From NCBI GenBank assembly GCA_965660625.1, contig CBFIAR010000011.1, positions 48,080 to 112,079 on the forward strand: DNA of 64,000 nucleotides, given 5' to 3'. The stretch's first letter is position 1. Each line of letters begins with the position of its first letter. Below the pieces are notes generated by a model that was not told the DNA's origin, ran no database searches, and saw only the letters and a list, made by a program, of their open reading frames with translations. Below, one piece after another: positions 52,714-62,618 of the stretch. This DNA comes from Glaciecola sp965660625. Its GTDB lineage: Bacteria; Pseudomonadota; Gammaproteobacteria; Enterobacterales; Alteromonadaceae. Made by a program: the position numbers and the translations under genes.

Positions 52714-55050
52714 TTATTTTTTCGCTTTTTTAAATGCGTCAGCAAAGGCATTGCCCATCATCGCGTTTCCAAAACTTTGCTTAGAGGCTGGTTTTTGGCC
52801 TGCAGGCGCAGTGTGGCTGCTTTGCGACTTGGGTCTAGTTGAACGCTCCGGTTTAGCCTTTGTTGCACTATTTGATGCCGAAGGCGTGTCATCCATGCGC
52901 ATTGATAAGGAAATACGTTTGCGTGCAACATCCACTTCCATCACTTTTACTTTTACTACATCGCCAGTTTTTACAACGTCACGAGGATCGCTAATAAAGG
53001 TATTTGTCATAGATGAAATATGAACTAGGCCATCTTGATGCACACCGATATCCACAAATGCACCAAAGTTGGCTACATTACTAACAACACCTTCTAAGAT
53101 CATGCCTTCTTTAAGGTCTTGCATAGTTTCAACACCTTCTTTAAAGCTGGCTGTTTTAAACTCTGGTCGTGGATCACGTCCTGGTTTGTCGAGCTCTTTT
53201 AAGATGTCTTTAAGCGTGGGTAAGCCAAATTCAGCGGTCACAAAATCTTCAGGATTAAGCAGTTTTAATAGCTCAGTGTTGCCAAGCATATCATTCACCG
53301 CTACTTTGGCTTTAGATGCAATAATATCAACCACAGGGTAAGCCTCGGGGTGAACGGACGACGCGTCCAGTGCATTTTTACCATTCATCACTCTTAGGAA
53401 ACCAGCAGCTTGTTCGTACGCTTTAGGCCCTAACCTTTCCACTTTTTTCAACGCTTTACGATCGGCAAATGCGCCGTTGGCATCGCGAAACATGACGATA
53501 TTATTCGCTAAGGTTTTGTTTAAACCAGATACGTGCGATAACAATGCTGGGCTCGCAGTGTTGAGGTCAACACCTACTGCGTTTACACAATCCTCGATAA
53601 CCGTATCCAAGGATTTTCCTAGCTGACTTTGACTAACGTCATGTTGATATTGGCCTACACCAATTGCCTTAGGTTCAATTTTGACAAGCTCCGCCAATGG
53701 GTCTTGCAGGCGACGAGCAATGGATACTGCGCCGCGCAATGAAACGTCCATGCCAGGTAATTCGTTAGAGGCAAGTTCAGACGCTGAATAAACTGATGCC
53801 CCAGCTTCACTGATCACGATGCGCTGTAAGTTCAATTCTGGTTCAGCTTTCATCATTTCGTCAACCAGTTTATCTGTTTCGCGTGAGCCTGTACCGTTAC
53901 CTATGCTGATCAAATCAACTTTGTGCTGTTTGCACAACATGGCTAAGGTACGCTTGGATTTATCCCACTGATTTTGTGGGGCGTGAGGGAAGAAGGTTGT
54001 GGTGTGGACGACTTTGCCCGTTGCATCAACAATAGCGAGTTTCACGCCAGTACGAATGCCTGGATCTAGTCCCATTGTTACCTTTGGACCTGCGGGTGCA
54101 GCCATTAACAAATCGTTTAGATTTTTGGCAAATACACTGATTGCTTCGGTTTCAGCTTGTTCACGTAAAGTGCCGAAAAGTTCAGTTTCCATGTGTAAAA
54201 GAATCTTGATTTTCCAGGTCCATTGAACCACTGAGCTTAGCCATTTATCGCGTGCAGAGTCGGTTAGGCGTAAGTTTAACGATTGTTCTATTAAGTCTTC
54301 GCCATGCGAACGACGAATGCCCTCTTCTTGCTGCGGGTCAGCATCGATATTAATCTGTAGGATGCCTTCATTGCGACCTCTAAACATGGCGAGTGCACGG
54401 TGTGATGGAATTTTTGCGTATTTTTCAGTGTAATCAAAATAGTCTTTATATTTTTGACCATCGGTTTCTTTGCCAGGTGCGACAACACTTTTCACATGCG
54501 CGTTGCGAGTAAGATATTGACGGACACTTTGCAGTAAATCGGCATTTTCGGAAAAACGCTCCATCAAAATAAACTTGGCACCATCTAATGCTGCTTTAGT
54601 ATCAGCAACGTTATTCTCGAGACTAATATATTGCTCTGCTAGCGTTTCTGGTTGTGCATTTGAATTTGTGTAAAGTTCGTCGGCAAGGGGCCCTAAACCT
54701 GCCTCAATGGCAATCTGGCCTTTGGTGCGTCTGCGCGGTTTATAAGGTAAATATAAATCTTCAAGCGTGGTCTTGTTGTCCGCCGCAAGTAGCTTTGCTT
54801 TCAATCCATCTTCTAACTTGCCTTGCTCGTCAATAGATTTAAGAATGACTTTACGACGAGCTTCTAAGTCACGCAAATAACCCAAACGTTGCTCTAGCTT
54901 GCGCAGTTGAGTATCGTCTAGCCCTTGCGTTGCTTCTTTGCGATAGCGAGCAATAAAAGGCACGGTAGCCCCTTCATCTAATAGAGCCACAGCGGCTTGA
55001 ATTTGTTTTGGCGACGCGTTTAACTCGGAAGCAATTTTCTCGATGATCAT
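52714..55050 (-). CDS. tex: Tex family transcription accessory protein
   Basis: This 778-residue protein has the Tex architecture: N-terminal helix bundle (about 1-190), YqgF-like domain with MGLDPGIRTGVKLAIVD, helix-hairpin-helix region (HVSGLNKTLANNIV), and an S1 RNA-binding domain (about 645-720) with a low-complexity basic tail. It binds nucleic acid and influences transcription. ATG 55050 is chosen; the frame opens at TTG 55056. The gene is divergent from greB. Confidence 0.95.
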   Translation of the reverse strand: MIIEKIASELNASPKQIQAAVALLDEGATVPFIARYRKEATQGLDDTQLRKLEQRLGYLRDLEARRKVILKSIDEQGKLEDGLKAKLLAADNKTTLEDLYLPYKPRRRTKGQIAIEAGLGPLADELYTNSNAQPETLAEQYISLENNVADTKAALDGAKFILMERFSENADLLQSVRQYLTRNAHVKSVVAPGKETDGQKYKDYFDYTEKYAKIPSHRALAMFRGRNEGILQINIDADPQQEEGIRRSHGEDLIEQSLNLRLTDSARDKWLSSVVQWTWKIKILLHMETELFGTLREQAETEAISVFAKNLNDLLMAAPAGPKVTMGLDPGIRTGVKLAIVDATGKVVHTTTFFPHAPQNQWDKSKRTLAMLCKQHKVDLISIGNGTGSRETDKLVDEMMKAEPELNLQRIVISEAGASVYSASELASNELPGMDVSLRGAVSIARRLQDPLAELVKIEPKAIGVGQYQHDVSQSQLGKSLDTVIEDCVNAVGVDLNTASPALLSHVSGLNKTLANNIVMFRDANGAFADRKALKKVERLGPKAYEQAAGFLRVMNGKNALDASSVHPEAYPVVDIIASKAKVAVNDMLGNTELLKLLNPEDFVTAEFGLPTLKDILKELDKPGRDPRPEFKTASFKEGVETMQDLKEGMILEGVVSNVANFGAFVDIGVHQDGLVHISSMTNTFISDPRDVVKTGDVVKVKVMEVDVARKRISLSMRMDDTPSASNSATKAKPERSTRPKSQSSHTAPAGQKPASKQSFGNAMMGNAFADAFKKAKK

Positions 55051-55324
55051 GAACAACTCAATTATAGAAATAGACGATTTGATTAAATAAGGCGCTTTGC
55101 ATACTTATTGTCACTCTTATTGAAATAAATGCTTCGCCAACAATTAACGCTATGAGCGCTAGCACATAGTTTGCTAACGCGGGGCAGCAGATATTGCACT
55201 AGCTCGCGATATGTTGCAAAGCGCAGAGGCTTAACGTTTAAGAATGTGATTATAGCATTCAGTGATAGCGGTTAAAGCACTTTATGCATTAATATGTAGG
55301 AATTGAAATTAACACTCGTTTACT

Positions 55325-55816
55325 TTGGATAACTATTTGAAAACTAAACTGATCACACCCGAAGGTTACACAAAGCTAAAAGATGAGCATGATTACCTGT
55401 GGTACACCAAGCGACCAGAAATTACTAAAATAGTTACGTGGGCGGCAGGTTTGGGCGATCGGTCAGAAAATGCTGACTACACCTTTAACAAGCGGGTATT
55501 ACGGCAAATTGATCGCCGCGTCCGATTTCTACGAAAGTTACTGCCTGAATTATCAATCGTGGAGTATCGCCCAGAACAGGCAGGTAAAGTGTTTTTTGGC
55601 GCTTGGGTGGAAATAGAAAATGCAGCTGGCGATTCTAAACGATTTAGAATTGTAGGGCCGGAAGAAATTTATGGGGATGTGAAAGACTACATTTCCATAG
55701 ACTCTCCTATGGCTAGAGCTTTGCTGAAAAAAGAGGTGGATGATGCTTTTACGGTAAAAACGCCGAACGGCACAAGCGAATGGTATGTTAATTCGATTGA
55801 GTATCAGCAAAATTAA
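55325..55816 (+). CDS. greB: Transcription elongation factor GreB
   Basis: This 163-residue protein matches GreB throughout: coiled-coil N-terminal domain with the acidic tip GLGDRSENADYTFNKRVLR, then the C-terminal FKBP-like domain with FFGAWVEIEN, YISIDSPMARALLKKEVDD and the WYVNSIEY end. It stimulates RNA cleavage by backtracked RNA polymerase. The start is unusual: the frame opens with TTG at 55325, with a second TTG at 55337, and no good ribosome site or ATG is near. Confidence 0.94.
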   Translation: MDNYLKTKLITPEGYTKLKDEHDYLWYTKRPEITKIVTWAAGLGDRSENADYTFNKRVLRQIDRRVRFLRKLLPELSIVEYRPEQAGKVFFGAWVEIENAAGDSKRFRIVGPEEIYGDVKDYISIDSPMARALLKKEVDDAFTVKTPNGTSEWYVNSIEYQQN

Positions 55817-55876
55817 GTATGAAGAGAAAATGCTATACAAGTATCGGAATATTTTTCAAACTCAATACACAAAGCA

Positions 55877-55907
55877 ATGCCGAGGCTTCAAAGCATCGGC
55901 GTTTTTT
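55877..55907 (+). terminator. greB terminator
   Basis: ATGCCGA pairs with TCGGCGT (one G-T) around an inner GC-rich loop, followed by six T residues. Confidence 0.75.
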
Positions 55908-55937
55908 CGACTATAAGCCTACGAGATAATTTTACCG

Positions 55938-57077
55938 CTATTTTTGATACGTAACCTTTCCACCGACAATAGTCATTAGGTTTTCTGATGTCAAAATTTC
56001 TGCTTCTGTAACCTCAAGCCAATCTCGGTCAAATATGGTAAAATCTGCATATTTGCCAACCTCTACTGACACACGGATATCTTCTTGAAATGCGCCGCGC
56101 GAACCCAGTGTACCGTCGATGTAAACTTTAATACCCCGTAACTCAAACATGTTGTCGGCTGTTGCTTCGCGGCCACGCTTCAACAGCGTTGCCGCTTCTG
56201 CGACATTTGCCGCAGCGTAGATGCGGGTGGACATATTACCTTCGGCGTGGATCTCCTTCATAATGTCGACGTTAACGTAAGGCATTCCGGCGTCTTGAGT
56301 ATTGGTCCAACCAAGCTTAGCGTTTTCATACATTCCCTGTACAAGACTGTCTTTTTTATATGCGCGTGTTTTTGCTGGGATGATATCTCGAAAAATATCC
56401 ATTGCAGTCGCTAGAATATAGCCGTTCGGGTTACCCTCTGCATCACGCTCAAATTTACCGCCAAGTGGGTCAGGAGAATCTTTATTAATACCAGCGAGTG
56501 CTAGCGCTCTCGAATTGACCAGCGCAGAAACCCCGTCCGCGCGTGGCATAAATAGCGGTTTATCAGCTGTAAATGGATCAACATCTTGTTTGCTAAGAAA
56601 TCTTTTCTCATCCGTCCATTCTCGTTCAATCCAGCCTCGCCCCTGTACCCATTCATCTGCAGGTACGCCTTCTGAGTATGCTTTAATGGCATCAACAGTT
56701 TCTGCTAGTGTTGCAATACCAAAGAGGCTTAATGTTTTTGGCCGCTGGCCAATACCTTCTACGTGCTGATGACTGTCGGTAAAGCCTGCATAGACATATT
56801 TCCCAGTCATATCCATGATTCGGGCGTCACCGCATATGTATTGAGCCGCATCGGCGTTTGACCCGACAAATATAATTTTGTCACCAAGCACCGCTGTGGC
56901 CTCAGCAGTCCATTGAGCCTCGTTCGCAGTATAAATTTTTGTATTATGAAGGACTAGATCCGCGCTAAGACATTCCGCTGACATTCCAGTTTCATGCATG
57001 TTGTCTCTAGTGCAAGAGAGCAACATGAAGCTAAGCCCCAGTAAACCTAATACTCTAGAATTATTTTGAATAAACAA
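55938..57077 (-). pseudogene. Amidohydrolase-3 lipoprotein with large internal in-frame deletion
   Basis: The 379-residue product starts at TTG 57077, backed by a perfect AGGAGG five bases upstream, and has a lipobox (LLSC). The first metal motif DSHQHV and the family segments to GTLGSRGA (residue 329) are intact. The sequence then jumps to FQEDIRVSVEVGKYADF, which belongs near the C-terminus of the roughly 570-residue YtcJ-type enzyme. About 190 residues holding most catalytic residues are missing, at 56090/56091. The frame is open, so a shortened protein is made, but it is unlikely to be an active hydrolase. Confidence 0.8.
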
Positions 57078-57510
57078 ATTGTCCTCCTACCAATATATTT
57101 TTAAATCACAATAATCGGATATAAAAAACATGCAACAAGAAATGTGCGGCCAGTAGATTAGAATTATCACAGTCAGTCGAACTTGCAATCGGAACGTTTT
57201 ACATCTTGAATTCTCAAACAAAAATGGCGTTTGTTAGCGGTGCAATTGCGACATAACAGTGCACTTAGCTAGGATAAACACCATTGAAACATAGCTCTGA
57301 AACCTCAAATTATTGATTTATATTAAATAAATTTGGCTTAAAACCTTGGCAAAAATCATGCTTAATATAGATCTTTAAACCTTTGGCTTCGTTGATACCA
57401 CTTTTGAAATGAGACCTTCGATTTACAGTCCAAAAATTAATAACCGCACCGTTAGCTTGGAAGTCCGCAATGGCTTTTCAGTTTATTAAGAAAGAAAATG
57501 GAGACAAAAC
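57078..57510. other. Upstream region of the TonB-dependent receptor
   Basis: No gene is supported. It must hold the receptor promoter. I could assign no operator with confidence. Confidence 0.35.
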
Positions 57511-57600
57511 GTGAAAATAAAAAATGTAAAAATGCAGTGTCATAAAAAAATAAGTTTAGTAAGAAGACTGCTATTGCTATGGCTATTTCATTACCATTGA
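57511..57600 (+). other. Displaced signal-peptide start of the TonB receptor (frameshift at an A7 tract)
   Basis: GTG 57511 has GGAG (57500-57503) at seven bases and reads MKIKNVKMQCHKK, then runs out of frame at the A7 tract (57544-57550) to TGA 57598. With one more A the frame would continue as KKNKFSKKTAIAMAIS into the receptor, giving a normal lysine-rich signal peptide. The receptor's own in-frame ATG at 57579 has no ribosome site. Confidence 0.75.
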
Positions 57601-60230
57601 TGACAACAGTGTCAATTCAATCATTCGCACAAGAACAAAAAGCGGAAGATACTGTAGAGAAAGTCATTGTTACTGGTACAAGAATGATGAACCGTTCTGC
57701 CGCTGACTCACCTGTTCCTGTTGATATTATCAGCGGCGATGAATTTCGCCAGAACTCCTCTGCGGATGTTCAGGATATGCTGCGTACCGCGGTGCCGTCA
57801 TTCAACGTGAATAGTCAACCCATCAGTGATGCTGCAACGATTGTAAGACCGGCAAATTTACGTGGACTTTCTCCGGATAACGTATTGGTATTAGTGAATG
57901 GAAAGCGTCGCCACAGAGGTTCAATAATTTCATTCCTTGGCGGTGGTATTTCTGATGGTGCTCAAGGGGTAGATATTTCCGCCATTCCATCAATGGCGTT
58001 GAAGCAGGTTGAAGTTTTACGAGATGGTGCGTCTTCACAATATGGTTCAGACGCCATCGCCGGTGTACTTAACTTTATTCTCAAAGACGAGTCAGAGGGT
58101 TTTGAAGTCGTAGCTCGCTACGGTTCCACTTATGAAGGTGACGGAGATAACTATACTATTGCGGCAAATGCAGGATTACCGCTCGGTGATTCTGGTTTTG
58201 TAAACCTAACCGCAGAAATAAAAGACGTTGAAGGTACCGTCAGGTCGATTGTCAGAAGCGATGTTGCCGGCATGATTGACGGTGGTTATTTGCAAAGCTC
58301 TGATTTTTTGACAATTAATTCTTATACGGACGAAGTCCCGCAGTACTGGGGAACGCCAGATGTAGAAGGCGATGTAAAGCTATTTATCAACTCGGCATAT
58401 AAGATCAACGATAAAGCGGAACTGTACTTGTTCGGTAATTATGGTGAAAGAGAAGTCACCGGTGGCTTTTTCTATCGTAACCCTGTTACTGAAGGTAGCC
58501 AGCGTGGAGGCGTTTACGCTGGCCCGAGGGTCAATCCTGCAACGGGTCTTGTAGACCCTAACGGTGTTCACTCTGTACTAGTGGGAGACCTTGATGGAGG
58601 TAGCTCATGTATAGATGGTATCCCTATTAATGGTGTCATCCCAGACGCAGGTTTCCTTGCTGAAGTAGCAGCCTCGGCCAATTGTTTTTCGTTTATTACT
58701 GATATTCCAACCGGTTTTGTGCCTAGGTTCGGCGGTAACAACGAAGATCAAGCAATTACTGTCGGTGTTCGTGGTGAACTCAGTGTCGGTACAGGTCTAT
58801 CGTATGACCTAAGTGCGCAGCGAGGCTCTAACAAAACGGAATTCTTTATTCGCAACACCATTAATGCTTCACTTGGTCCTGCTACACCGAGAGATTTTGT
58901 GCCAGGTGGTCAGGAGCAAACAGAAACTCAGTTTAATTTAGACTTTGTATATGAAGTGGATGCTGGTTTTGAATCTGAACTTAACATCGCTTTTGGTGCA
59001 GAGTACAGAAAAGAAGAGTTTGACCTATTTGCTGGCGACGATGCCTCTTTTGCACTTGGTCCACTAGCTAGTCAAGGTTTCTCATCAAGCTCAAATGGCT
59101 TTGGTGGCTTCCCGAGAGACACCTCAGCATCTCAAGACAGCACGGCTTTCTATGTGGATGTTGAAGCTGACGTTACAGAACAATTGACGCTTGCAGTGGC
59201 CGTACGAACCGAGGAATTCAGTGAATTTGGAAACACTACAGATTTTAAAATCGCCAGTATTTTCCATGTAAGTGATGATTTCCGAATTCGTGGTGCAATC
59301 TCTACCGGATTCCATGCTCCAACAGCGGGGCAGGCCAACATAACCAACGTAACCACACAGAACGTTCAAGGTGTGCTTGTTGACCAAGGTACCTTGCCGC
59401 TTTCTTCGGCAGCGGGTCAGTTAGGTGCTGATTTCATAGCGAGTGCTGGGAACGGTCGTCCTTCGCTTGGTCCTGAGGAGGCTAAAAACTTCTCAATTGG
59501 TGTTGGCTTTGATGTCGCAGGTTCAGTTTGGACAATTGATTACTACAATATTGAGTTAACTGACCGCGTTTCACTTGGTGCTAATGTAGATTTTCTTGAC
59601 GCACTGAATTTTACTGGCGGCGTCGGTTCTAACTTTACATCAGTATCTGAGGCGCTAACAACTTTGGACGCGCAGGGTGTTATCGATCGTCAGCAATTTG
59701 TTGGCCTAGATGACCTATCTGAATTTAGATTTTTCTCTAATAGCTTTAGTACGACCACCACGGGTATAGATATTGTCGGTAACTATGCATTTGATTTGTG
59801 GGGTGGGGATTCTAGACTTACTGTCGCGGCAAACTACAACAAAACTGAAGTAGATAGTGTTGGTACGATTAATCCTATTAGTGCAGGGCGCGTTGCAGCA
59901 ATTGAAGACTTGCTGCCGAGTACGAGAGCTAATATATCGTGGTCGCACACGGATGGTCAAATCAGAACCTTGCTACGTGCCAATTATTACGGTGGGTGGG
60001 ATGATACTGGAAATGGCGTGAATGGAATTGATGCTGAAGTATTAATTGATGCACAAGTCGCTTATCAATTTAACGAGCAGCTCGAGTTTGTGGTTGGTGT
60101 AGATAACCTTCTTGACGCCTACCCTCAGAAAAACCCAGGTGCGGGTGGTTCGGGTCAGCTGTATTCTGAGTCAAGTCCATTTGGTTTTAATGGCGGAACT
60201 GGGTACTTGCAAGCCCGTTATACTTACTAA
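57579..60230 (+). CDS. TonB-dependent outer-membrane receptor
   Basis: This reading frame of 883 residues holds a plug domain (VEKVIVTGTRM near 26-36, LRGLSPDNVLVLVNGKRR, QVEVLRDGASSQYGSDAIAGVLNFIL) and a 22-strand barrel ending LQARYTY with terminal aromatic residues. It imports a scarce substrate across the outer membrane using TonB energy; a peptide, sugar or siderophore cannot be told apart. Transcription ends at a strong terminator. The 5' end is abnormal: the in-frame ATG leaves only an uncharged partial signal peptide, while the proper start lies out of frame at 57511. The deleted amidohydrolase gene diverges from it. Confidence 0.88.
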   Translation: MAISLPLMTTVSIQSFAQEQKAEDTVEKVIVTGTRMMNRSAADSPVPVDIISGDEFRQNSSADVQDMLRTAVPSFNVNSQPISDAATIVRPANLRGLSPDNVLVLVNGKRRHRGSIISFLGGGISDGAQGVDISAIPSMALKQVEVLRDGASSQYGSDAIAGVLNFILKDESEGFEVVARYGSTYEGDGDNYTIAANAGLPLGDSGFVNLTAEIKDVEGTVRSIVRSDVAGMIDGGYLQSSDFLTINSYTDEVPQYWGTPDVEGDVKLFINSAYKINDKAELYLFGNYGEREVTGGFFYRNPVTEGSQRGGVYAGPRVNPATGLVDPNGVHSVLVGDLDGGSSCIDGIPINGVIPDAGFLAEVAASANCFSFITDIPTGFVPRFGGNNEDQAITVGVRGELSVGTGLSYDLSAQRGSNKTEFFIRNTINASLGPATPRDFVPGGQEQTETQFNLDFVYEVDAGFESELNIAFGAEYRKEEFDLFAGDDASFALGPLASQGFSSSSNGFGGFPRDTSASQDSTAFYVDVEADVTEQLTLAVAVRTEEFSEFGNTTDFKIASIFHVSDDFRIRGAISTGFHAPTAGQANITNVTTQNVQGVLVDQGTLPLSSAAGQLGADFIASAGNGRPSLGPEEAKNFSIGVGFDVAGSVWTIDYYNIELTDRVSLGANVDFLDALNFTGGVGSNFTSVSEALTTLDAQGVIDRQQFVGLDDLSEFRFFSNSFSTTTTGIDIVGNYAFDLWGGDSRLTVAANYNKTEVDSVGTINPISAGRVAAIEDLLPSTRANISWSHTDGQIRTLLRANYYGGWDDTGNGVNGIDAEVLIDAQVAYQFNEQLEFVVGVDNLLDAYPQKNPGAGGSGQLYSESSPFGFNGGTGYLQARYTY

Positions 60231-60251
60231 GAAATATACTTCGCTTGTTAC

Positions 60252-60287
60252 AAAGCCACTCGCATAAAAACGAGTGGCTTTTTTTAT
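60252..60287 (+). terminator. Terminator of the TonB receptor gene
   Basis: AAAGCCACTCG pairs with CGAGTGGCTTT around CATAAAAA, followed by a T run. Confidence 0.9.
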
Positions 60288-60352
60288 CTCGGCTTTTCAA
60301 CACATTCGCGCTAGCATAAGGCGGTAAATACTAATTGGGTTACCATCACGCT

Positions 60353-60928
60353 ATGTTGAACAAACTCTTTATATTGGTGATCAAAGGGCTACTGACTGTA
60401 CTTCCTTTTGTCATCACAATTTATCTATTGACGTGGCTTATCAATACGACCGAGGGGGTACTTTCTCCTCTTATATCTGACGCTTACTATTTCCCAGGAT
60501 TAGGCATTGTCCTAGCCTTATTAGTATTAGCCTCTATTGGCATCGTGGTGAATTTATATGTAGTGCGACTGATTATTGAACACGCAAACACACTGTTTGA
60601 TAGAGTACCTTTGATTAAAACCTTATTTGGTGCCATTAAAGATGCGGTCGATTTGTTTCAAATTAAGAAAGACCAAAACACAAAAAAAGCCGTTTCTGTG
60701 GAGGTTTCCGATGGTGTGCATTTAATTGGGTTTATTACCGGTGATTCAATTGCCGACGTTTTATTTCCCAAACAGAATAAGATTGCTGTTTATATTCCTT
60801 TCAGTTATCAAATAGGCGGCTACACCCTGTATCTTGATGCCAATAAAATAACCGAATTGTCAGTTGATGTTGAAACTGCCATGCGTATTGCTGTGACCGG
60901 AGGCAATTCGATTAAGCCAAATAAGTGA
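60353..60928 (+). CDS. DUF502 family membrane protein
   Basis: This 191-residue protein has two N-terminal membrane helices (about 4-26 and 44-68) and a soluble C-terminal domain with the family motifs PLIKTLFGAIKDAVDLF and GFITGD. DUF502 proteins are widespread and of unknown function. I chose ATG 60353; a TTG at 60335 with AAGGCGG upstream would add six residues. Confidence 0.85.
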   Translation: MLNKLFILVIKGLLTVLPFVITIYLLTWLINTTEGVLSPLISDAYYFPGLGIVLALLVLASIGIVVNLYVVRLIIEHANTLFDRVPLIKTLFGAIKDAVDLFQIKKDQNTKKAVSVEVSDGVHLIGFITGDSIADVLFPKQNKIAVYIPFSYQIGGYTLYLDANKITELSVDVETAMRIAVTGGNSIKPNK

Positions 60929-61002
60929 CCAACAAAAACAAGCTAACAACGCTAATCTGCATTCTTGCCAGCCAGCAGTTGGCTATTTACCGAGTATTAT
61001 AA

Positions 61003-61034
61003 GCAGTGAATAGTTGTAAGCAACTATTCACTGC
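61003..61034. other. Perfect 14-bp hairpin overlapping the end of the XRE regulator gene
   Basis: GCAGTGAATAGTTG pairs perfectly with CAACTATTCACTGC around TAAG. The regulator's stop codon (61024-61026, minus strand) and last codons lie inside it. Neither side has a proper T run, so it may protect the 3' end of the message rather than terminate it. Confidence 0.6.
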
Positions 61035-62577
61035 ATTTGCTATAACAGCTCGGTTTTCTGGGGCATACTGCGCCTCGAGCACAGATAAGCCGAGCGTCTG
61101 TTTCAATGCCACGTTCAACCCAATTGATATTTAGAATGCGAGCCACACTAGATAATTGCGACTTAATACTATTGGGGATAGCTGACGCCCCCCCACCTTT
61201 CACGCAGGCTTGTTTCAAGTCCTCGGCAATAGACGCCGAATCGCCGCCTTGCGCATCAATGGCCGGGTTTAAGTCAATACCTGTGCATAGTACGTGATTG
61301 TTGTCCGCCATGTCTTTCACATTGGTTGATTCACAGCAATAAATTCTCGGCTCGTCGCCTACATTCAGAATAGATATTTGCGCACTACTTCCTATAACTG
61401 GGGCATTTATCATGCGAAATACGGCCCAATGTTGGCACGGGTCCTCTACTTCCCGCATATTGCCCCAAGGCAATGGGATCCCATTACCGCGATATACCGC
61501 TTTGAGTTTACCAGGTGCGTAAGCATCAAAATAGTGCCAATGGCGATAGGACGAAACAGCGGTCATTCGGCGCATAGCAACTGAAGCAGATACCCCAACC
61601 TGCTCATGCGTCTTGATTTCATAACCCTGACGGTCGAGTAGCTGCCTAAAAGGGACCTTTGGGCAAAGTAATGCTCCGGCAAAAAAACTAGATTCAAAAT
61701 CCCGCCATGCATGCAAGATATCTTGCGCATTTAAAGTTGACGATTGTTTTGAATAACTGTCGTCGTCTGAAAGCGTGTTATTAGGGTTAAGACCGGTTAA
61801 TAATACGCTTTTTAAACCGTCTCTGTTGTGTAGGACACTGTGCCCAATGTGCACGGCAAGATCGTATTTCAAACGGTTGGTGAATGACTTTAATATTTGA
61901 TTAATGTAAATGGTGCCGGGCGAGTCAAAAAAACTGGTGACCAAACCGTTATTGCTATTGGAGGGTGTAGCACCTATTTCAATTGCGATCGCGGCGGGTA
62001 ATTTTTTGAACCACTTTATAGTTAAGCCCTGTTTTTTTACAATTTCAAATAAATCGTCAACGCTCAAGGGCATGCGTTTCAAACCCACTTCTTCAGCAGC
62101 GCGTTCTAAATCTGGAAAATGATTTTGATGGTGCTCTTGATGTGCACGAATGAGTAAATGAGCAAATTGGCGTCCACTGGTGCCTGTTTGTGACAACATT
62201 TCAGGGATAGCAATTTGTAATATTTCATTTGAAAATAAAAAGCTAGGTTCAAGTGCTATGCCGCTAATGCCGCCGCGATTCCCCTTAACTGGAATGATAG
62301 ATTTATCTTCTGGAACATCATCTAAAAACCAATCCATGGGTTTTTGAAATACGGAGGCAATGACCATTAACATGTCTTCGCTCGGTACACGTTTCCCGCG
62401 TTCAATCATTGATAAATAAGAGACAGAGGGAGCAATTTCAGCATTTATTCTAATACAGCGAGCAGACAAGTCTTCCATTGTTAGATTGTTACGCTTTCGT
62501 AAGTTACGAATTTTCGTGCCCATTAAATGCGATTTTCGAATCAATGATTTTGTATTTTTCACTTTTGGCACCACCAT
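61024..62577 (-). CDS. XRE family regulator with DUF3612/IrrE-like domain
   Basis: This 517-residue protein has an N-terminal helix-turn-helix (about 19-80, GTKIRNLRKRNNLTMEDLSARC and YLSMIERGKRVPS), a peptidase-like middle region (VHIGHSVLHNRDG) and the C-terminal DUF3612 domain with a cysteine cluster (CARGAVCPRKPSCYSKC). It resembles the ScfR/PrpR-type regulators of short-chain acyl metabolism. The terminal cysteines may bind metal or a cluster. The start is ATG 62577; an ATG at 62523, nearer the conserved domain, is also possible. Nearby TTGTAAAATT repeats may be its operator. Confidence 0.85.
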   Translation of the reverse strand: MVVPKVKNTKSLIRKSHLMGTKIRNLRKRNNLTMEDLSARCIRINAEIAPSVSYLSMIERGKRVPSEDMLMVIASVFQKPMDWFLDDVPEDKSIIPVKGNRGGISGIALEPSFLFSNEILQIAIPEMLSQTGTSGRQFAHLLIRAHQEHHQNHFPDLERAAEEVGLKRMPLSVDDLFEIVKKQGLTIKWFKKLPAAIAIEIGATPSNSNNGLVTSFFDSPGTIYINQILKSFTNRLKYDLAVHIGHSVLHNRDGLKSVLLTGLNPNNTLSDDDSYSKQSSTLNAQDILHAWRDFESSFFAGALLCPKVPFRQLLDRQGYEIKTHEQVGVSASVAMRRMTAVSSYRHWHYFDAYAPGKLKAVYRGNGIPLPWGNMREVEDPCQHWAVFRMINAPVIGSSAQISILNVGDEPRIYCCESTNVKDMADNNHVLCTGIDLNPAIDAQGGDSASIAEDLKQACVKGGGASAIPNSIKSQLSSVARILNINWVERGIETDARLICARGAVCPRKPSCYSKCSE

Positions 62578-62580
62578 TTA

Positions 62581-62618
62581 TTGTAAAATTAACACTGTAT
62601 AATTTTTTTTGTAAAATT
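62581..62618. promoter_or_regulatory. Paired TTGTAAAATT repeats before the XRE regulator gene
   Basis: TTGTAAAATT occurs at 62581-62590 and again at 62609-62618, 28 bp apart, immediately upstream of the regulator start. Autoregulatory binding is inferred from position and repetition. Confidence 0.45.

Noticed and set aside
57347..57362. Sigma54-like sequence TGGCAA-N5-ATGC before the TonB receptor.
   Set aside because: The -12 element is ATGC instead of TTGC, and no IHF site or activator dyad accompanies it.
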